The notes below the pieces were generated by a model, which did no database searches, was not told the origin of the DNA, and saw nothing but the letters and a program-made list of their open reading frames with translations. Both the position numbers and the translations under genes were made by a program. Below, piece by piece: positions 40,915 to 48,963 of a stretch of 64,000 nt of DNA. How positions within the stretch are numbered: position 1 is the first letter of the stretch; every line of letters begins with the position of its first letter. The stretch is taken from contig NZ_BOOP01000009.1 in assembly GCF_016863295.1 (NCBI RefSeq), positions 310,001 to 374,000 of the forward strand, given 5' to 3'. Source of the stretch: Planotetraspora phitsanulokensis. Lineage in GTDB: Bacteria > Actinomycetota > Actinomycetes > Streptosporangiales > Streptosporangiaceae.

Positions 40915-41008
40915 CCTCTCCGCCCGCCCGGATCGAGATCCCCACCTCGATTCCCGGCGTCCGATCGACACCCTTCGCCCGCGTCGATCCTCCAGCGGCA
41001 CCCGGGGG

Positions 41009-41779
41009 TCACATCATGCGGCGCAGGATGCGCGCGGCCGTGCGCGACAGCAGCTCGATCTGCTCGGCGGTGAGTTCGGCGGTCGGCTCCGACCGGATCC
41101 AGCGCGCCAGCCTGCGCGGGTAGGAGACCGTGAGCCCCTCGCCGGTGAGCGTCCCGCCGCGCGCGTCGATCTTGCCGCCGTGGACGGCGAGCACGGGCGT
41201 GATGGCGACCGGGAGGCCGGTCTCGCGGGTCAGCAGTTCCGCCATCGACGAGGCGGCGCCGATCAGCCCCTTGGCCACCGAGGTGCCGAACTTCTCGTCG
41301 AAGAACAGGCGCTCGCCGTACTTGGCGATGTGCGTGTCGGGCTCCCACGCCTCGTTGTCCACGATCCACACGCCGCCCGGCCCGATGACCAGGTGGTCGA
41401 TCGAGGCCTCGCCCGGTACGGCCCGGCCGTTCATGACGCGGTAGCCGTGCCGGGCCAGCCCCCGGCGCAGGAGGCGGCCGGTCCGGACCTCGCCGCGGCG
41501 CTTGCCCCGCCACACGGCGGTGCGCTCGTGGGAGCGCCAGGCGATCAGCAGGTCGGTCAGGGCGGCGGCGGCGCCGAGCAGCAGGCCTGCGGCGAAGGGG
41601 TTGGCCAGCCCCATCCGGTAGGCGAGGTAGTAGCCGGCGACGAAGCCGGTCACCCCGACGGCGGCGCGGACGCGGAGCCGGTTCTTGCGCCCGGCGAACC
41701 AGAAGGTCTCATACAGGTTCTGCGGCGACGCCCCTTTGAACTTCTCGTCCTGAGGCACGTAGATCGAGCCACTGGGCAT
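41009..41779 (-). CDS. NERD (nuclease-related) domain protein
   Basis: 256 residues: a basic N-terminus, two membrane helices (AAVGVTGFVAGYYLAYRMGLA, AAGLLLGAAAALTDLLIAW), then a NERD domain (about 95-210) with EVRTGRLLRRGLARHGYRVMNG, EASIDHLVIGPGGVWIVDNEAW and SVAKGLIGAASSMAELL. NERD is related to restriction-like nucleases; the IDHLVIGPGG...VDNE pattern holds the catalytic-type D...E residues, with N where K is often seen. ATG 41779 lies behind GGGGGAG. Function unproven; it converges on the CoxE-like gene. Confidence 0.85.
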   Translation of the reverse strand: MPSGSIYVPQDEKFKGASPQNLYETFWFAGRKNRLRVRAAVGVTGFVAGYYLAYRMGLANPFAAGLLLGAAAALTDLLIAWRSHERTAVWRGKRRGEVRTGRLLRRGLARHGYRVMNGRAVPGEASIDHLVIGPGGVWIVDNEAWEPDTHIAKYGERLFFDEKFGTSVAKGLIGAASSMAELLTRETGLPVAITPVLAVHGGKIDARGGTLTGEGLTVSYPRRLARWIRSEPTAELTAEQIELLSRTAARILRRMM

Positions 41780-41912
41780 GGCGAAACTCCCCCACGGTAG
41801 GCAGGCGGCTGTCTGAGGGATACCCAAGTGGGGACCCCAGATCTCCTCGGCACAGGAAATTAGCCCATTCCCGCCCCCGAAACCGGGGATTGGCCCCGTC
41901 CCCAGCATGTCG

Positions 41913-41926
41913 ACCGACCAGTCGGT
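41913..41926. promoter_or_regulatory. TetR operator upstream of the TetR gene
   Basis: ACCGAC-CA-GTCGGT is a perfect 14-bp palindrome 34 bp before the TetR start codon. The same sequence with one change is found at 47109-47124 upstream of the acyl-CoA dehydrogenase operon. It is probably the binding site of the adjacent TetR protein. Confidence 0.7.
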
Positions 41927-41959
41927 ACGCTGTGCCGTACAGACAACGAGGAGGACACG

Positions 41960-42559
41960 ATGGCGCGCAGCGCAGTCACCGTGGAGGAGCCGGTCCGCCG
42001 GCGCCTGCTCGCCGAGGCCACCCGGCTGTTCGCCGAACGCGGCTTCGAGAGCACATCCGTCCAGGAGATCGTCGCGGCCGCCGGCGTCACCAAGGGCGCC
42101 ATGTACCACTATTTCGGTTCAAAAGATGACCTCCTGCACGAGATCTACGGCCGAGTCCTCCGCCTGCAGATGGAGCGCCTGACCCGCTTCGCCGACGCCG
42201 AGGGCCCGGTGGCCGAACGGCTGCACGCCACCGCGATGGACGTGGTCGTCACCACGGTCGAGAACCTCGACGACTCCAAGATCTTCTTCCGGTCGATGCA
42301 CCAGCTCGCCCCCGAGACGTACAAGACCGTCCGCGCCGAGCGCCGCCGCTACCACGAGCGCTTCCGCGACCTCGTGATGGAGGGCCAGCGCGCCGGGGTG
42401 TTCCGCGAGGACATCCCGGCCGAGATGGTGGTCGACTTCTTCTTCGGCTCCGTCCACCACCTCGGCACCTGGTACAGCCCTGACGGCCCGCTCTCCGGCC
42501 AGGAGGTCGGCAGGCACTTCGCCGACCTCCTGCTGAGCTCCCTCACACCTGGCCGGTAA
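41960..42559 (+). CDS. TetR-family regulator, likely controlling the acyl-CoA dehydrogenase operon
   Basis: 199 residues. The helix-turn-helix is EATRLFAERGFESTSVQEIVAAAGVTKGAMYHYFGSKDDLLHE; the C-terminal ligand domain ends GSVHHLGTWYSPDGPLSGQEVGRHFADLLL, as in regulators of lipid or sterol catabolism (KstR2/FadR-like). It converges on the acyl-CoA dehydrogenase operon. ATG 41960 has GAGGAGGACACG upstream. Its putative operator is shared with the promoter of that operon, so the ligand is probably an acyl-CoA. Confidence 0.9.
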   Translation: MARSAVTVEEPVRRRLLAEATRLFAERGFESTSVQEIVAAAGVTKGAMYHYFGSKDDLLHEIYGRVLRLQMERLTRFADAEGPVAERLHATAMDVVVTTVENLDDSKIFFRSMHQLAPETYKTVRAERRRYHERFRDLVMEGQRAGVFREDIPAEMVVDFFFGSVHHLGTWYSPDGPLSGQEVGRHFADLLLSSLTPGR

Positions 42560-42564
42560 GCCGG

Positions 42565-43710
42565 TCAGCTGACCGGACCGGGCAGGTCGGCCAGCGTGGC
42601 GAGAGCGTCGCGATGGTCGCCAGGAGTGCCCAGAGCGATCTCGTCGGCCTTCGCCCGCTTGAGATAGAGGTGCGCGGGATGCTCCCAGGTCATCCCGATG
42701 CCACCGTGCAGCTGGATGCACTCCTCCGCGGCGTGCACGGCCACCGTCCCGCAGTGCGCCTGGGCGACCCCGACCGCGACCGCGACCCCCGCGTCCTCAC
42801 CGGCGCCCAGCAGGGCGGCGGCGTTGCGGGCGGCGGCCCTGGCGCCGACCACCTCCAGCCACAGGTCGGCCAGCCGGTGCTTGATCGCCTGGAACGAGCC
42901 GACCGGCCGGGCGAACTGCTTGCGCTCCTTGACGTAGGCCACCGTCGTCGACAGGCACCACTCGGCCACTCCGAGTTGCTCCGACGCCAGCAGGCCCGCC
43001 GCCAGCAGCAGGGCGTCCGCGACACCGGCCACGCTCCCCACGGGCCGCGCCCGCGCTTCGGAGAACGACACCGTCGCGATGGGCCGGGTCAGGTCGAGCG
43101 ACGCCACGGTCTTGATCCTCGCCGCCGACGCGTCCACCGCGTACAGCGCCGGGTCGCCCCCCTCTGCCGACACCGGGACGATCAGGACGTCGGCGACCTC
43201 CGCGCCGATCACCCCGGTCACCCTGCCGGTGAGCGTGCCGTCCGCGCCGAGCGTCACCGCCGGGTGCGGGGGCGTGTACGGCGAGGCCGCGAACGAGACC
43301 GCGAGCGCGGCGGTCACCTCTCCCGAGGCCAGCCGTCCGAGCAGCTCCCGTGCGGCCTCGTCTCGCGCGCCGAGCAGCGCCCGCGTCGCGAGGACGGCGC
43401 TGCTCAGGTACGGCACGGGCGCCACCGCGCGGCCCAGCTCCTCCAGGACGACGGCGGCCTCGCGGGCCGAGGCGCCGGCGCCGCCCAGGTCCTCGGGGAT
43501 CAGCAGCCCGGCCGCGCCGATGTCGCGCCCGAGCGCCTTCCACAACTCCATGTCGTACGGCACGGCGCCGGTCGTCGCCGCGGACTCCACGTGGGCCAGC
43601 ACCGCCGAAGGGGAACTCCTGTCCGTGAGCAGGCTGCGGACGGCCGCCCGCAACTCCTCCTCCACCTCGGTGTAGAGCAGCGTCATCGGACTCTGTGCTT
43701 CCTCGCTCAT
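42565..43710 (-). CDS. Acyl-CoA dehydrogenase, last gene of the operon
   Basis: 381 residues with the acyl-CoA dehydrogenase fold: GAAGLLIPEDLGGAGASAREAAVVLEELGRAVAP, FAASPYTPP and the C-terminal QFARPVGSFQAIKHRLADLWLEVVGARAAARNAA and LHGGIGMTWEHPAHLYLKRAK. Its middle domain is less conserved than in the partner encoded upstream, which it overlaps by 4 bp. In actinobacterial sterol and fatty-acid catabolism such pairs form heterotetramers in which only one subunit holds the catalytic base, so this may be the non-canonical subunit. Confidence 0.88.
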   Translation of the reverse strand: MSEEAQSPMTLLYTEVEEELRAAVRSLLTDRSSPSAVLAHVESAATTGAVPYDMELWKALGRDIGAAGLLIPEDLGGAGASAREAAVVLEELGRAVAPVPYLSSAVLATRALLGARDEAARELLGRLASGEVTAALAVSFAASPYTPPHPAVTLGADGTLTGRVTGVIGAEVADVLIVPVSAEGGDPALYAVDASAARIKTVASLDLTRPIATVSFSEARARPVGSVAGVADALLLAAGLLASEQLGVAEWCLSTTVAYVKERKQFARPVGSFQAIKHRLADLWLEVVGARAAARNAAALLGAGEDAGVAVAVGVAQAHCGTVAVHAAEECIQLHGGIGMTWEHPAHLYLKRAKADEIALGTPGDHRDALATLADLPGPVS

Positions 43711-44879
43711 CGAGGGAGGTCCTTCCAGGCGACGTCCTTGTCGACGCGGGGCTCGGACGGGAGCCCGAGGACGCGTTCGGCGATGATGTTGCGGAGGATC
43801 TCCGACGTGCCGCCCTCGATGGAGTTGCCCTTGGCCCGCAGGTAGCGGTAGCCGGAGCCGCGGCCGAGGAAGTCGACGCCGTCGGAGCGGCGGAAGGTCC
43901 AGTCGTCGTAGGCCAGGCCGTCCTCACGCAGCAACTCGACCTCCAGCCCGGTCAGCTCCTGGTTGAGCCGCGCGAAGGCCAGCTTCATCCCCGACCCCTC
44001 GGGCCCGGGGTGCCCGGCGGCGAGTTGCTCACGCAGCCGGGTCGCGGTGAGCCGCATGACCTCCGCGTCGACCCAGAGCGAGAGCAGCCGCTGGTGCAGG
44101 GCGTGGGTGCGCAGTTCGGGGCGCTCGCGCCACGTCTCGCCGAGCAGGCCGATCATCGTCCGCCGGGTGGGCGTCCCGCCGATCGCCACCCGCTCGTTCA
44201 TGAGCGTGGTCTGCGCGACCCGCCAGCCGTCGCCGACCTCGCCGAGCCGGAGCGAGTCCGGCAGCCGGACGCCGGTGAGGAAGACCTCGTTGAACTCGGC
44301 CTCACCGGTGATCTGGCGTAGCGGCCGCACCTCGACGCCGGGGGCCTCCATGTCGCACACGAAGTAGCTGAGCCCGCGGTGCTTCGGCACGTCCGGGTCG
44401 GTGCGCGCGACGAGGATCGCCCAGCGCGCGTGGTGGGCGCCCGACGTCCAGACCTTCTGCCCGTCGACGACCCACTCGTCGCCCTCCCCTACCGCCCGGG
44501 TGGCGAGCGTCGCGAGGTCGGATCCGGCGCCGGGCTCGCTGAAGAGCTGGCACCAGACCTCCTCCCCCGTCCACAGCGGCCGGAGGAACCGCCTGCGCTG
44601 CTCGTCGGTGCCGAAGGCGAGGATCGTCGGGGCGGCCATGCCGAGGCCGATCGCGATCAGGCCCGGGTTGTTGTCCGGCGTGCCCCTGAACCTGCGCTCG
44701 ACGACGGCCTGAAGACCGCGCGCCGCCCCGAGCCCGCCGAGCCCTTCGGGGAAGTGCACCCAGGCCAGACCGGCGTCGAACCGTGCGCGCAGGAAGTCGA
44801 GCCGCCCCATTTCCTCTGGATCGTGCTCGGCCAGAAACGCCTGAGCGCGCTCGTCGACCGCCGCCTCATCCCATGCCAC
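43707..44879 (-). CDS. Acyl-CoA dehydrogenase, third gene of the operon
   Basis: 390 residues. Clear FAD/substrate regions: WCQLFSEPGAGSDLATLATRAV, KVWTSGAHHARWAILVART, RPLRQITGEAEFNEVFLTGVRLPDSLRLGEVGDGWRVAQTTLMNER and the end KGNSIEGGTSEILRNIIAERVLGLP. It probably forms a complex with the product of the overlapping downstream gene. GTG 44879 has AAGGGA eight bases upstream and gives the family length; an open frame further upstream belongs to the neighbour's antisense. Confidence 0.92.
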   Translation of the reverse strand: MAWDEAAVDERAQAFLAEHDPEEMGRLDFLRARFDAGLAWVHFPEGLGGLGAARGLQAVVERRFRGTPDNNPGLIAIGLGMAAPTILAFGTDEQRRRFLRPLWTGEEVWCQLFSEPGAGSDLATLATRAVGEGDEWVVDGQKVWTSGAHHARWAILVARTDPDVPKHRGLSYFVCDMEAPGVEVRPLRQITGEAEFNEVFLTGVRLPDSLRLGEVGDGWRVAQTTLMNERVAIGGTPTRRTMIGLLGETWRERPELRTHALHQRLLSLWVDAEVMRLTATRLREQLAAGHPGPEGSGMKLAFARLNQELTGLEVELLREDGLAYDDWTFRRSDGVDFLGRGSGYRYLRAKGNSIEGGTSEILRNIIAERVLGLPSEPRVDKDVAWKDLPR

Positions 44880-44896
44880 GAGACATCCCTTCCCAG

Positions 44897-46102
44897 TCAG
44901 TCCATGTACTTCTTGAGCTCGCGGTAGGCCAGCGACCGCTTGTGCACCTCGTCGGGGCCGTCGGCGAACCGAAGGCTCCGCACGCCCGCCCACGCGCCGG
45001 CGAGCGGGAAGTCCTGGCTCAGGCCGCCCGCGCCGTGCACCTGGATGGCCTTGTCGAGGATCCACTCGACGGCCGCGGGGGTGGCGATCTTGATGGCCTG
45101 GATCTCGGTGTGGGCGCCGCGGTTGCCGACGGTGTCCATGAGCCAGGCCGTCTTGAGCACCAGCAGCCGGAGCTGTTCGATCCGGACGCGGGACTCGGCG
45201 ATCCAGTCCTGGACCACGCCCTGCTGGGCGATCGTCTTGCCGAACGTGGTGCGCGACAGGGCCCGCCTGCACATGAGCTCGACCGCGCGCTCCGCCGCGC
45301 CGATCAGGCGCATGCAGTGGTGGATGCGGCCCGGCCCGAGGCGCGCCTGGGCGATGGCGAAGCCACCGCCCTCCTCGCCGATCAGGTGGTCGGCGGGCAC
45401 CCGGACGTCCTCGAAGACGACCTCGGCGTGGCCGCCGTGCGTGGCGTCGTCGTAGCCGAAGACCTTCATGCCCCGCTTGATCGTCAGGCCCGGGGTGCCG
45501 CGCGGCACGAGGATCATGCTCTGCTGGCGGTGCGACGGGGCCTCGGGGTCGGTCTTCCCCATAACGATGAGGATCTTGCAGTTCGGGTTCATCGCGCCGG
45601 TGATGAACCACTTGCGGCCGTTGACGACGTACTCGTCGCCGTCCCTGACGATGGACGTCGAGATGTTCGTCGCGTCGGAGGAGGCCACATCGGGCTCGGT
45701 CATGGCGAACGCCGAACGGATCTCCCCGTTCAGCAGCGGCTCCAGGTATTCCTTGCGCTGCCACTCGCTGCCGAACTGCGCGAGCAGCTCCATGTTGCCG
45801 GTGTCGGGCGCGGCGCAGTTGGTCGCGGTCGCGGCGATCGACGGGGACCTGCCCATGATCTCGGCCAGCGGCGCGTACTGCAGGTTGGTCAGCCCCGCGC
45901 CCTCGGCCCCCGGCAGGAAGAGGTTCCACAGGCCGCGCTTGCGCGCCTCCGCCTTCAGGTCCTCGATCAGGGGCGGCGGGCTCCAGCCGCTGACGGCCGC
46001 CTGTTCCTCATAGGCGTGCTCGGCCGGAATCACGCACTCGTCCATGAACGTCAGGAGCCTGGCTCGCAGCTCGGCCGTGGTGTCGTCGAACCCGAAATTC
46101 AT
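44897..46102 (-). CDS. Acyl-CoA dehydrogenase, second gene of the operon
   Basis: 401 residues, of the subgroup often found with ACAD10/11-type phosphotransferases: EYLEPLLNGEIRSAFAMTEPDVASSDATNISTSI, NGRKWFITGAMNPNCKILIVMGKTDPEAPSH, FEDVRVPADHLIGEEGGGFAIAQARLGPGRIHHCMR, and the AQQGVVQDWIAESRVRIEQLRLL region. It should oxidise an acyl-CoA to the enoyl-CoA, passing electrons to ETF. Its ATG adjoins the stop of the phosphotransferase gene. Confidence 0.93.
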   Translation of the reverse strand: MNFGFDDTTAELRARLLTFMDECVIPAEHAYEEQAAVSGWSPPPLIEDLKAEARKRGLWNLFLPGAEGAGLTNLQYAPLAEIMGRSPSIAATATNCAAPDTGNMELLAQFGSEWQRKEYLEPLLNGEIRSAFAMTEPDVASSDATNISTSIVRDGDEYVVNGRKWFITGAMNPNCKILIVMGKTDPEAPSHRQQSMILVPRGTPGLTIKRGMKVFGYDDATHGGHAEVVFEDVRVPADHLIGEEGGGFAIAQARLGPGRIHHCMRLIGAAERAVELMCRRALSRTTFGKTIAQQGVVQDWIAESRVRIEQLRLLVLKTAWLMDTVGNRGAHTEIQAIKIATPAAVEWILDKAIQVHGAGGLSQDFPLAGAWAGVRSLRFADGPDEVHKRSLAYRELKKYMD

Positions 46103-47098
46103 CTAGACCTCCTCGAGACCGCGGGCGACGAGCGGGGCGACCTGCTCGCCGACCTCGGCGAACCCCTCCCCGACCGTGAGCCCCTGGGTGAAGCGGAAGT
46201 GGATGCCCTCGGCGATCACCGCGAGCTTGAAGCAGGCGAGGCCGATGTACCAGCCCAGACGGGAGATGTCGCGACCGGACGCCTCCGCGTAGTGGGCGGC
46301 CAGCTCGTCCGCGGGGGGCGACTCGCCTTCGTTCTCGCTGTCGAGCTGGTTGAAGTCGCCGTACAGGAGGAAGAGGGCCAGATCGGTGAGAGGGTCGCCG
46401 AGCGTGGACATCTCCCAGTCGAGGACGGCCATGATGCGGTCGTCCGCGACGAGCGTGTTGCCGAGCTTGAAGTCGCCGTGCACGATCGCGGGCTCGCCGG
46501 AGCGCGGCACCGACTTCGACAGCCGCGCGAACAGGTCGTCGATGCCCTCGACCTCGCGGCTGCGGGAGGCGTCGAGCTGCCTCTTCCACCGGCTCACCTG
46601 CCGCTCGAGGAAGCCCTCCGGCCTGCCGAAGTCGCCGAGGCCGACGCCGTCGGGGCCGATCGAGTGGAGCGCCGCGAGCACGTCGACGAGCTGGTGCGCC
46701 AGCGCCGGGTTGATCGGAGGCTGGCCGCCCTCGACGTACTCCATGACGTAGAACGGAGCGCCGATGACTTCGGCGTCCTGGCACAGATGGAAGGTCCTCG
46801 GCACCGGGACGGGCGTGTCCTGGAGCGCGCTCATGACGCGGTACTCCCGGCTCATGTCGTGCGCGGTGGCCAGGACGTGCCCGAGAGGCGGCCTGCGCAC
46901 GACGAACCTCGTGTCCGCGTCCCCGACGACGTAGGTGAGGTTGGACTTCCCGCCGGTGATCAGCTCTGCGGAGAGCGGGCCCCGGGCGAGCCCCGCCGCA
47001 CGCAGGTGATCCGCGAGCCGGTCCAGGTCCAGGCCGGGCGGACCGGCGTTCACCCCGAGGGCGTCCTGTCCTGCGGCGTTCTCCTCGGCATCGTTCAC
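46103..47098 (-). CDS. ACAD10/11-type phosphotransferase (APH fold)
   Basis: 331 residues of the aminoglycoside-phosphotransferase-like kinase fold: LITGGKSNLTYVV (nucleotide loop), YVMEYVEGG, the catalytic PAIVHGDFKLGNTLV (HGDxxxxN) and AVLDWEMSTLGDPLTDLA. Its relatives fuse with or lie beside acyl-CoA dehydrogenases and phosphorylate 4-hydroxyacyl-CoA so that it can be oxidised (as shown for human ACAD11). This fits its place as first gene of the operon. GTG 47098 is close to the putative TetR operator. Confidence 0.9.
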   Translation of the reverse strand: MNDAEENAAGQDALGVNAGPPGLDLDRLADHLRAAGLARGPLSAELITGGKSNLTYVVGDADTRFVVRRPPLGHVLATAHDMSREYRVMSALQDTPVPVPRTFHLCQDAEVIGAPFYVMEYVEGGQPPINPALAHQLVDVLAALHSIGPDGVGLGDFGRPEGFLERQVSRWKRQLDASRSREVEGIDDLFARLSKSVPRSGEPAIVHGDFKLGNTLVADDRIMAVLDWEMSTLGDPLTDLALFLLYGDFNQLDSENEGESPPADELAAHYAEASGRDISRLGWYIGLACFKLAVIAEGIHFRFTQGLTVGEGFAEVGEQVAPLVARGLEEV

Positions 47099-47108
47099 CT
47101 CAGCAGCG

Positions 47109-47124
47109 TACCGACCAGCCGGTA
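47109..47124. promoter_or_regulatory. TetR operator before the acyl-CoA dehydrogenase operon
   Basis: TACCGACCAGCCGGTA differs by one base from the operator upstream of the TetR gene at 41913-41926 over the shared 15 bases. It lies 11 bp upstream of the phosphotransferase GTG. Confidence 0.65.
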
Positions 47125-47143
47125 TGGCTGTCGAACCCCCTCG

Positions 47144-47707
47144 TCACGGAAGGCGGCCCCGCAGGAAGTCGGCAAAGGCGGCGTGGAGGTCGTCCAGCGA
47201 CGGAGCCCGGCCCGCTCCCACCACGGCATAGAAGAGGATCCCCTCGGCGAAGGCGACGAGTTCGTGGCCGTGCCGTACGGGATCGGCGGAGCCCGCGGCC
47301 GCGAGGAGTGCGACGGCCGGCTCGCGAAACCGGCGCCCCAGTTCGTCGTAGACCGCGCGGAGCTCCTGCCTGCGTGTCGCCTCGAGTGCGAGTTCGTAGC
47401 GCGCGAGCGTGCCGCGCCTGCCGACGGTGAGGGCCTGATGGGTCGCACGGGCGATGAGACCGGCCAGGTCGCCGGCCGTGTCGGGCGTCCCGGTGAGCCC
47501 AGCGGAGAACATGGCCTCCTCCCTCTCCGCGAGCCGGGCGATGGTCAGCTCCAGCAGGGCGGAGCGTGTCCGGGCGTGGTTCGACGTGGAGCCCTGCGGC
47601 AGGCCCGCGGCCTCGTCGACAGCCCGATGGGTCAGCCCGCGCATGCCGCGCTCCGCCAGGATCCCGATGGCCGCATCCGCGATGAGCTCGGCACGATGAC
47701 TGATCAC
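47144..47707 (-). CDS. TetR-family regulator of the adjacent monooxygenase
   Basis: 187 residues. DNA-binding part: LIADAAIGILAERGMRGLTHRAVDEAAGLPQGSTSNHARTRSALLE, typical of YcdC/TetR_C-type regulators. It is divergent from a flavin monooxygenase with a 38-bp perfect inverted repeat between them. It should repress both genes until a substrate of the monooxygenase binds. GTG start at 47707, 8 bp from the palindrome. Confidence 0.9.
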   Translation of the reverse strand: MISHRAELIADAAIGILAERGMRGLTHRAVDEAAGLPQGSTSNHARTRSALLELTIARLAEREEAMFSAGLTGTPDTAGDLAGLIARATHQALTVGRRGTLARYELALEATRRQELRAVYDELGRRFREPAVALLAAAGSADPVRHGHELVAFAEGILFYAVVGAGRAPSLDDLHAAFADFLRGRLP

Positions 47708-47714
47708 GGTCGCA

Positions 47715-47770
47715 TACTACGCCTGTAGTGACAGTTCACTACAGGCGTAGTACGTTGACTACAGATGTAG
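47715..47770. promoter_or_regulatory. 38-bp inverted repeat and second site between TetR and monooxygenase
   Basis: Arms TACTACGCCTGTAGTGA (47715-47731) and its exact complement (47736-47752) flank a 4-base spacer: 17 perfectly paired bases. CTACA-GA-TGTAG (47759-47770) is a further palindrome sharing the CTAC/GTAG edges and overlapping a possible -35 TTGACT (47755-47760). The arrangement fits two TetR dimers on the divergent promoter. Confidence 0.85.
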
Positions 47771-47784
47771 TGACAGGAGGCGTC

Positions 47785-48909
47785 ATGACGCGCGCAGTGG
47801 TGATCGGTGGCGGTATCGGCGGCCTGACGGCGGCGGTGGCCCTGGAGCGCGCAGGGTGGACGGTGACCGTCTTCGAGCAGGCGCCGTCGATCGCGCCGGT
47901 GGGATCGGGGCTGGCCATCGCGCCGAACGCGCTGAAGGCCCTCGACACGATCGGTGTCGGCGACGAGGTGCGCAAGCTCTCCGCCGTCCAGGGCGAGGCG
48001 GGCATACGGCGGCCGGACGGCCGCTGGCTCTCCCGGACGAGCGCGGAGGAGGCGTGGGCACGCTACGGCGACCCCATCGTGCTCCTGCTGCGCTCGGCCC
48101 TGGTCGACCTCCTCACCGTACGGCTCTCGCCCGGCTCACTCCACGTGAACACCCGCGTGGAGTCGATCGATCCGAAGAGCGGCCGGGTCACGACGAGCGC
48201 GGGAGTCGTGGACGCCGACCTGGTCGTGGCGGCCGACGGCATCAGGTCCTCGACGCGGAAGGCCCTGTTCCCCGGCCATCCTGAGCCCGTGTACGCGGGC
48301 GTCACGAGCTGGCGCCTCGTCGTCCGCTCGAGCGAGCCCGTGCGGGCCGCGGAGACGTGGGGCCGTGGGCTGGTGTTCGGCGTCATGCCGTTGACCGACG
48401 ACCAGGTGTACTGCTACGCCACGGCGGTCGCGGCGCCCGGCGAGCGCGCCGCCGACGAGAAGGCCGAGCTGACACGGTTGTTCGGCGGCTGGCACCGGCC
48501 GATCCCCGGACTGCTCGCCGACACGGATCCCGCAGTGGTGCTGCGGCACGACCTCTACTCCATGGACACACCCCTTCCCGCCTTCCACCGAGGGATGGCG
48601 GCGCTGCTCGGCGACGCCGCGCACGCGATGACGCCCCACCTGGGCCAGGGTGCGTGCCAGGCCATCGAGGACGCCGTGGTCCTCGGCCATCACGCGACGC
48701 GTGGCGGGCTCGCCGCCTACACGGCCGACCGGCTGGCGCGCACGACGCGGATCGTCCGGAGGTCGAGAGCCGTCGGCCGTCTCACCAGGTGGAGCAACCC
48801 GCTGGCGGTGCCCGTCCGCGACACGGTGATGCTCCTCGCGGGCAGACTCGGCCCCAACGTCGCCTTCCGCCAGTTCGACGACGTCTTCGGGTGGCGCCCT
48901 CCCGCGTGA
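47785..48909 (+). CDS. FAD-dependent aromatic-type monooxygenase
   Basis: 374 residues. GxGxxG dinucleotide motif VVIGGGIGGLTAAVALERAGW at the start, the DG motif DLVVAADGIRSSTRKALF, and the GDxxH motif LLGDAAHAMTPHLGQGACQAIEDAVVL. These mark class A flavoprotein hydroxylases, which use NAD(P)H and oxygen to hydroxylate aromatic or similar compounds. It is divergent from its TetR regulator. ATG 47785 lies behind CAGGAGG. The substrate is unknown. Confidence 0.92.
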   Translation: MTRAVVIGGGIGGLTAAVALERAGWTVTVFEQAPSIAPVGSGLAIAPNALKALDTIGVGDEVRKLSAVQGEAGIRRPDGRWLSRTSAEEAWARYGDPIVLLLRSALVDLLTVRLSPGSLHVNTRVESIDPKSGRVTTSAGVVDADLVVAADGIRSSTRKALFPGHPEPVYAGVTSWRLVVRSSEPVRAAETWGRGLVFGVMPLTDDQVYCYATAVAAPGERAADEKAELTRLFGGWHRPIPGLLADTDPAVVLRHDLYSMDTPLPAFHRGMAALLGDAAHAMTPHLGQGACQAIEDAVVLGHHATRGGLAAYTADRLARTTRIVRRSRAVGRLTRWSNPLAVPVRDTVMLLAGRLGPNVAFRQFDDVFGWRPPA

Positions 48910-48963
48910 CCCGGGGGCACGACGGCGTGGACGGCGCCCCCGCATCAACGGCGCCGCGAGTTC

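Noticed and set aside
43707-45929. A 740-residue frame joining one acyl-CoA dehydrogenase to a long upstream extension
   Set aside because: The upstream part is Arg/Gly/Pro-rich and antiparallel to the codon usage of the neighbouring dehydrogenase in another frame; the enzyme has its own ribosome site at GTG 44879.
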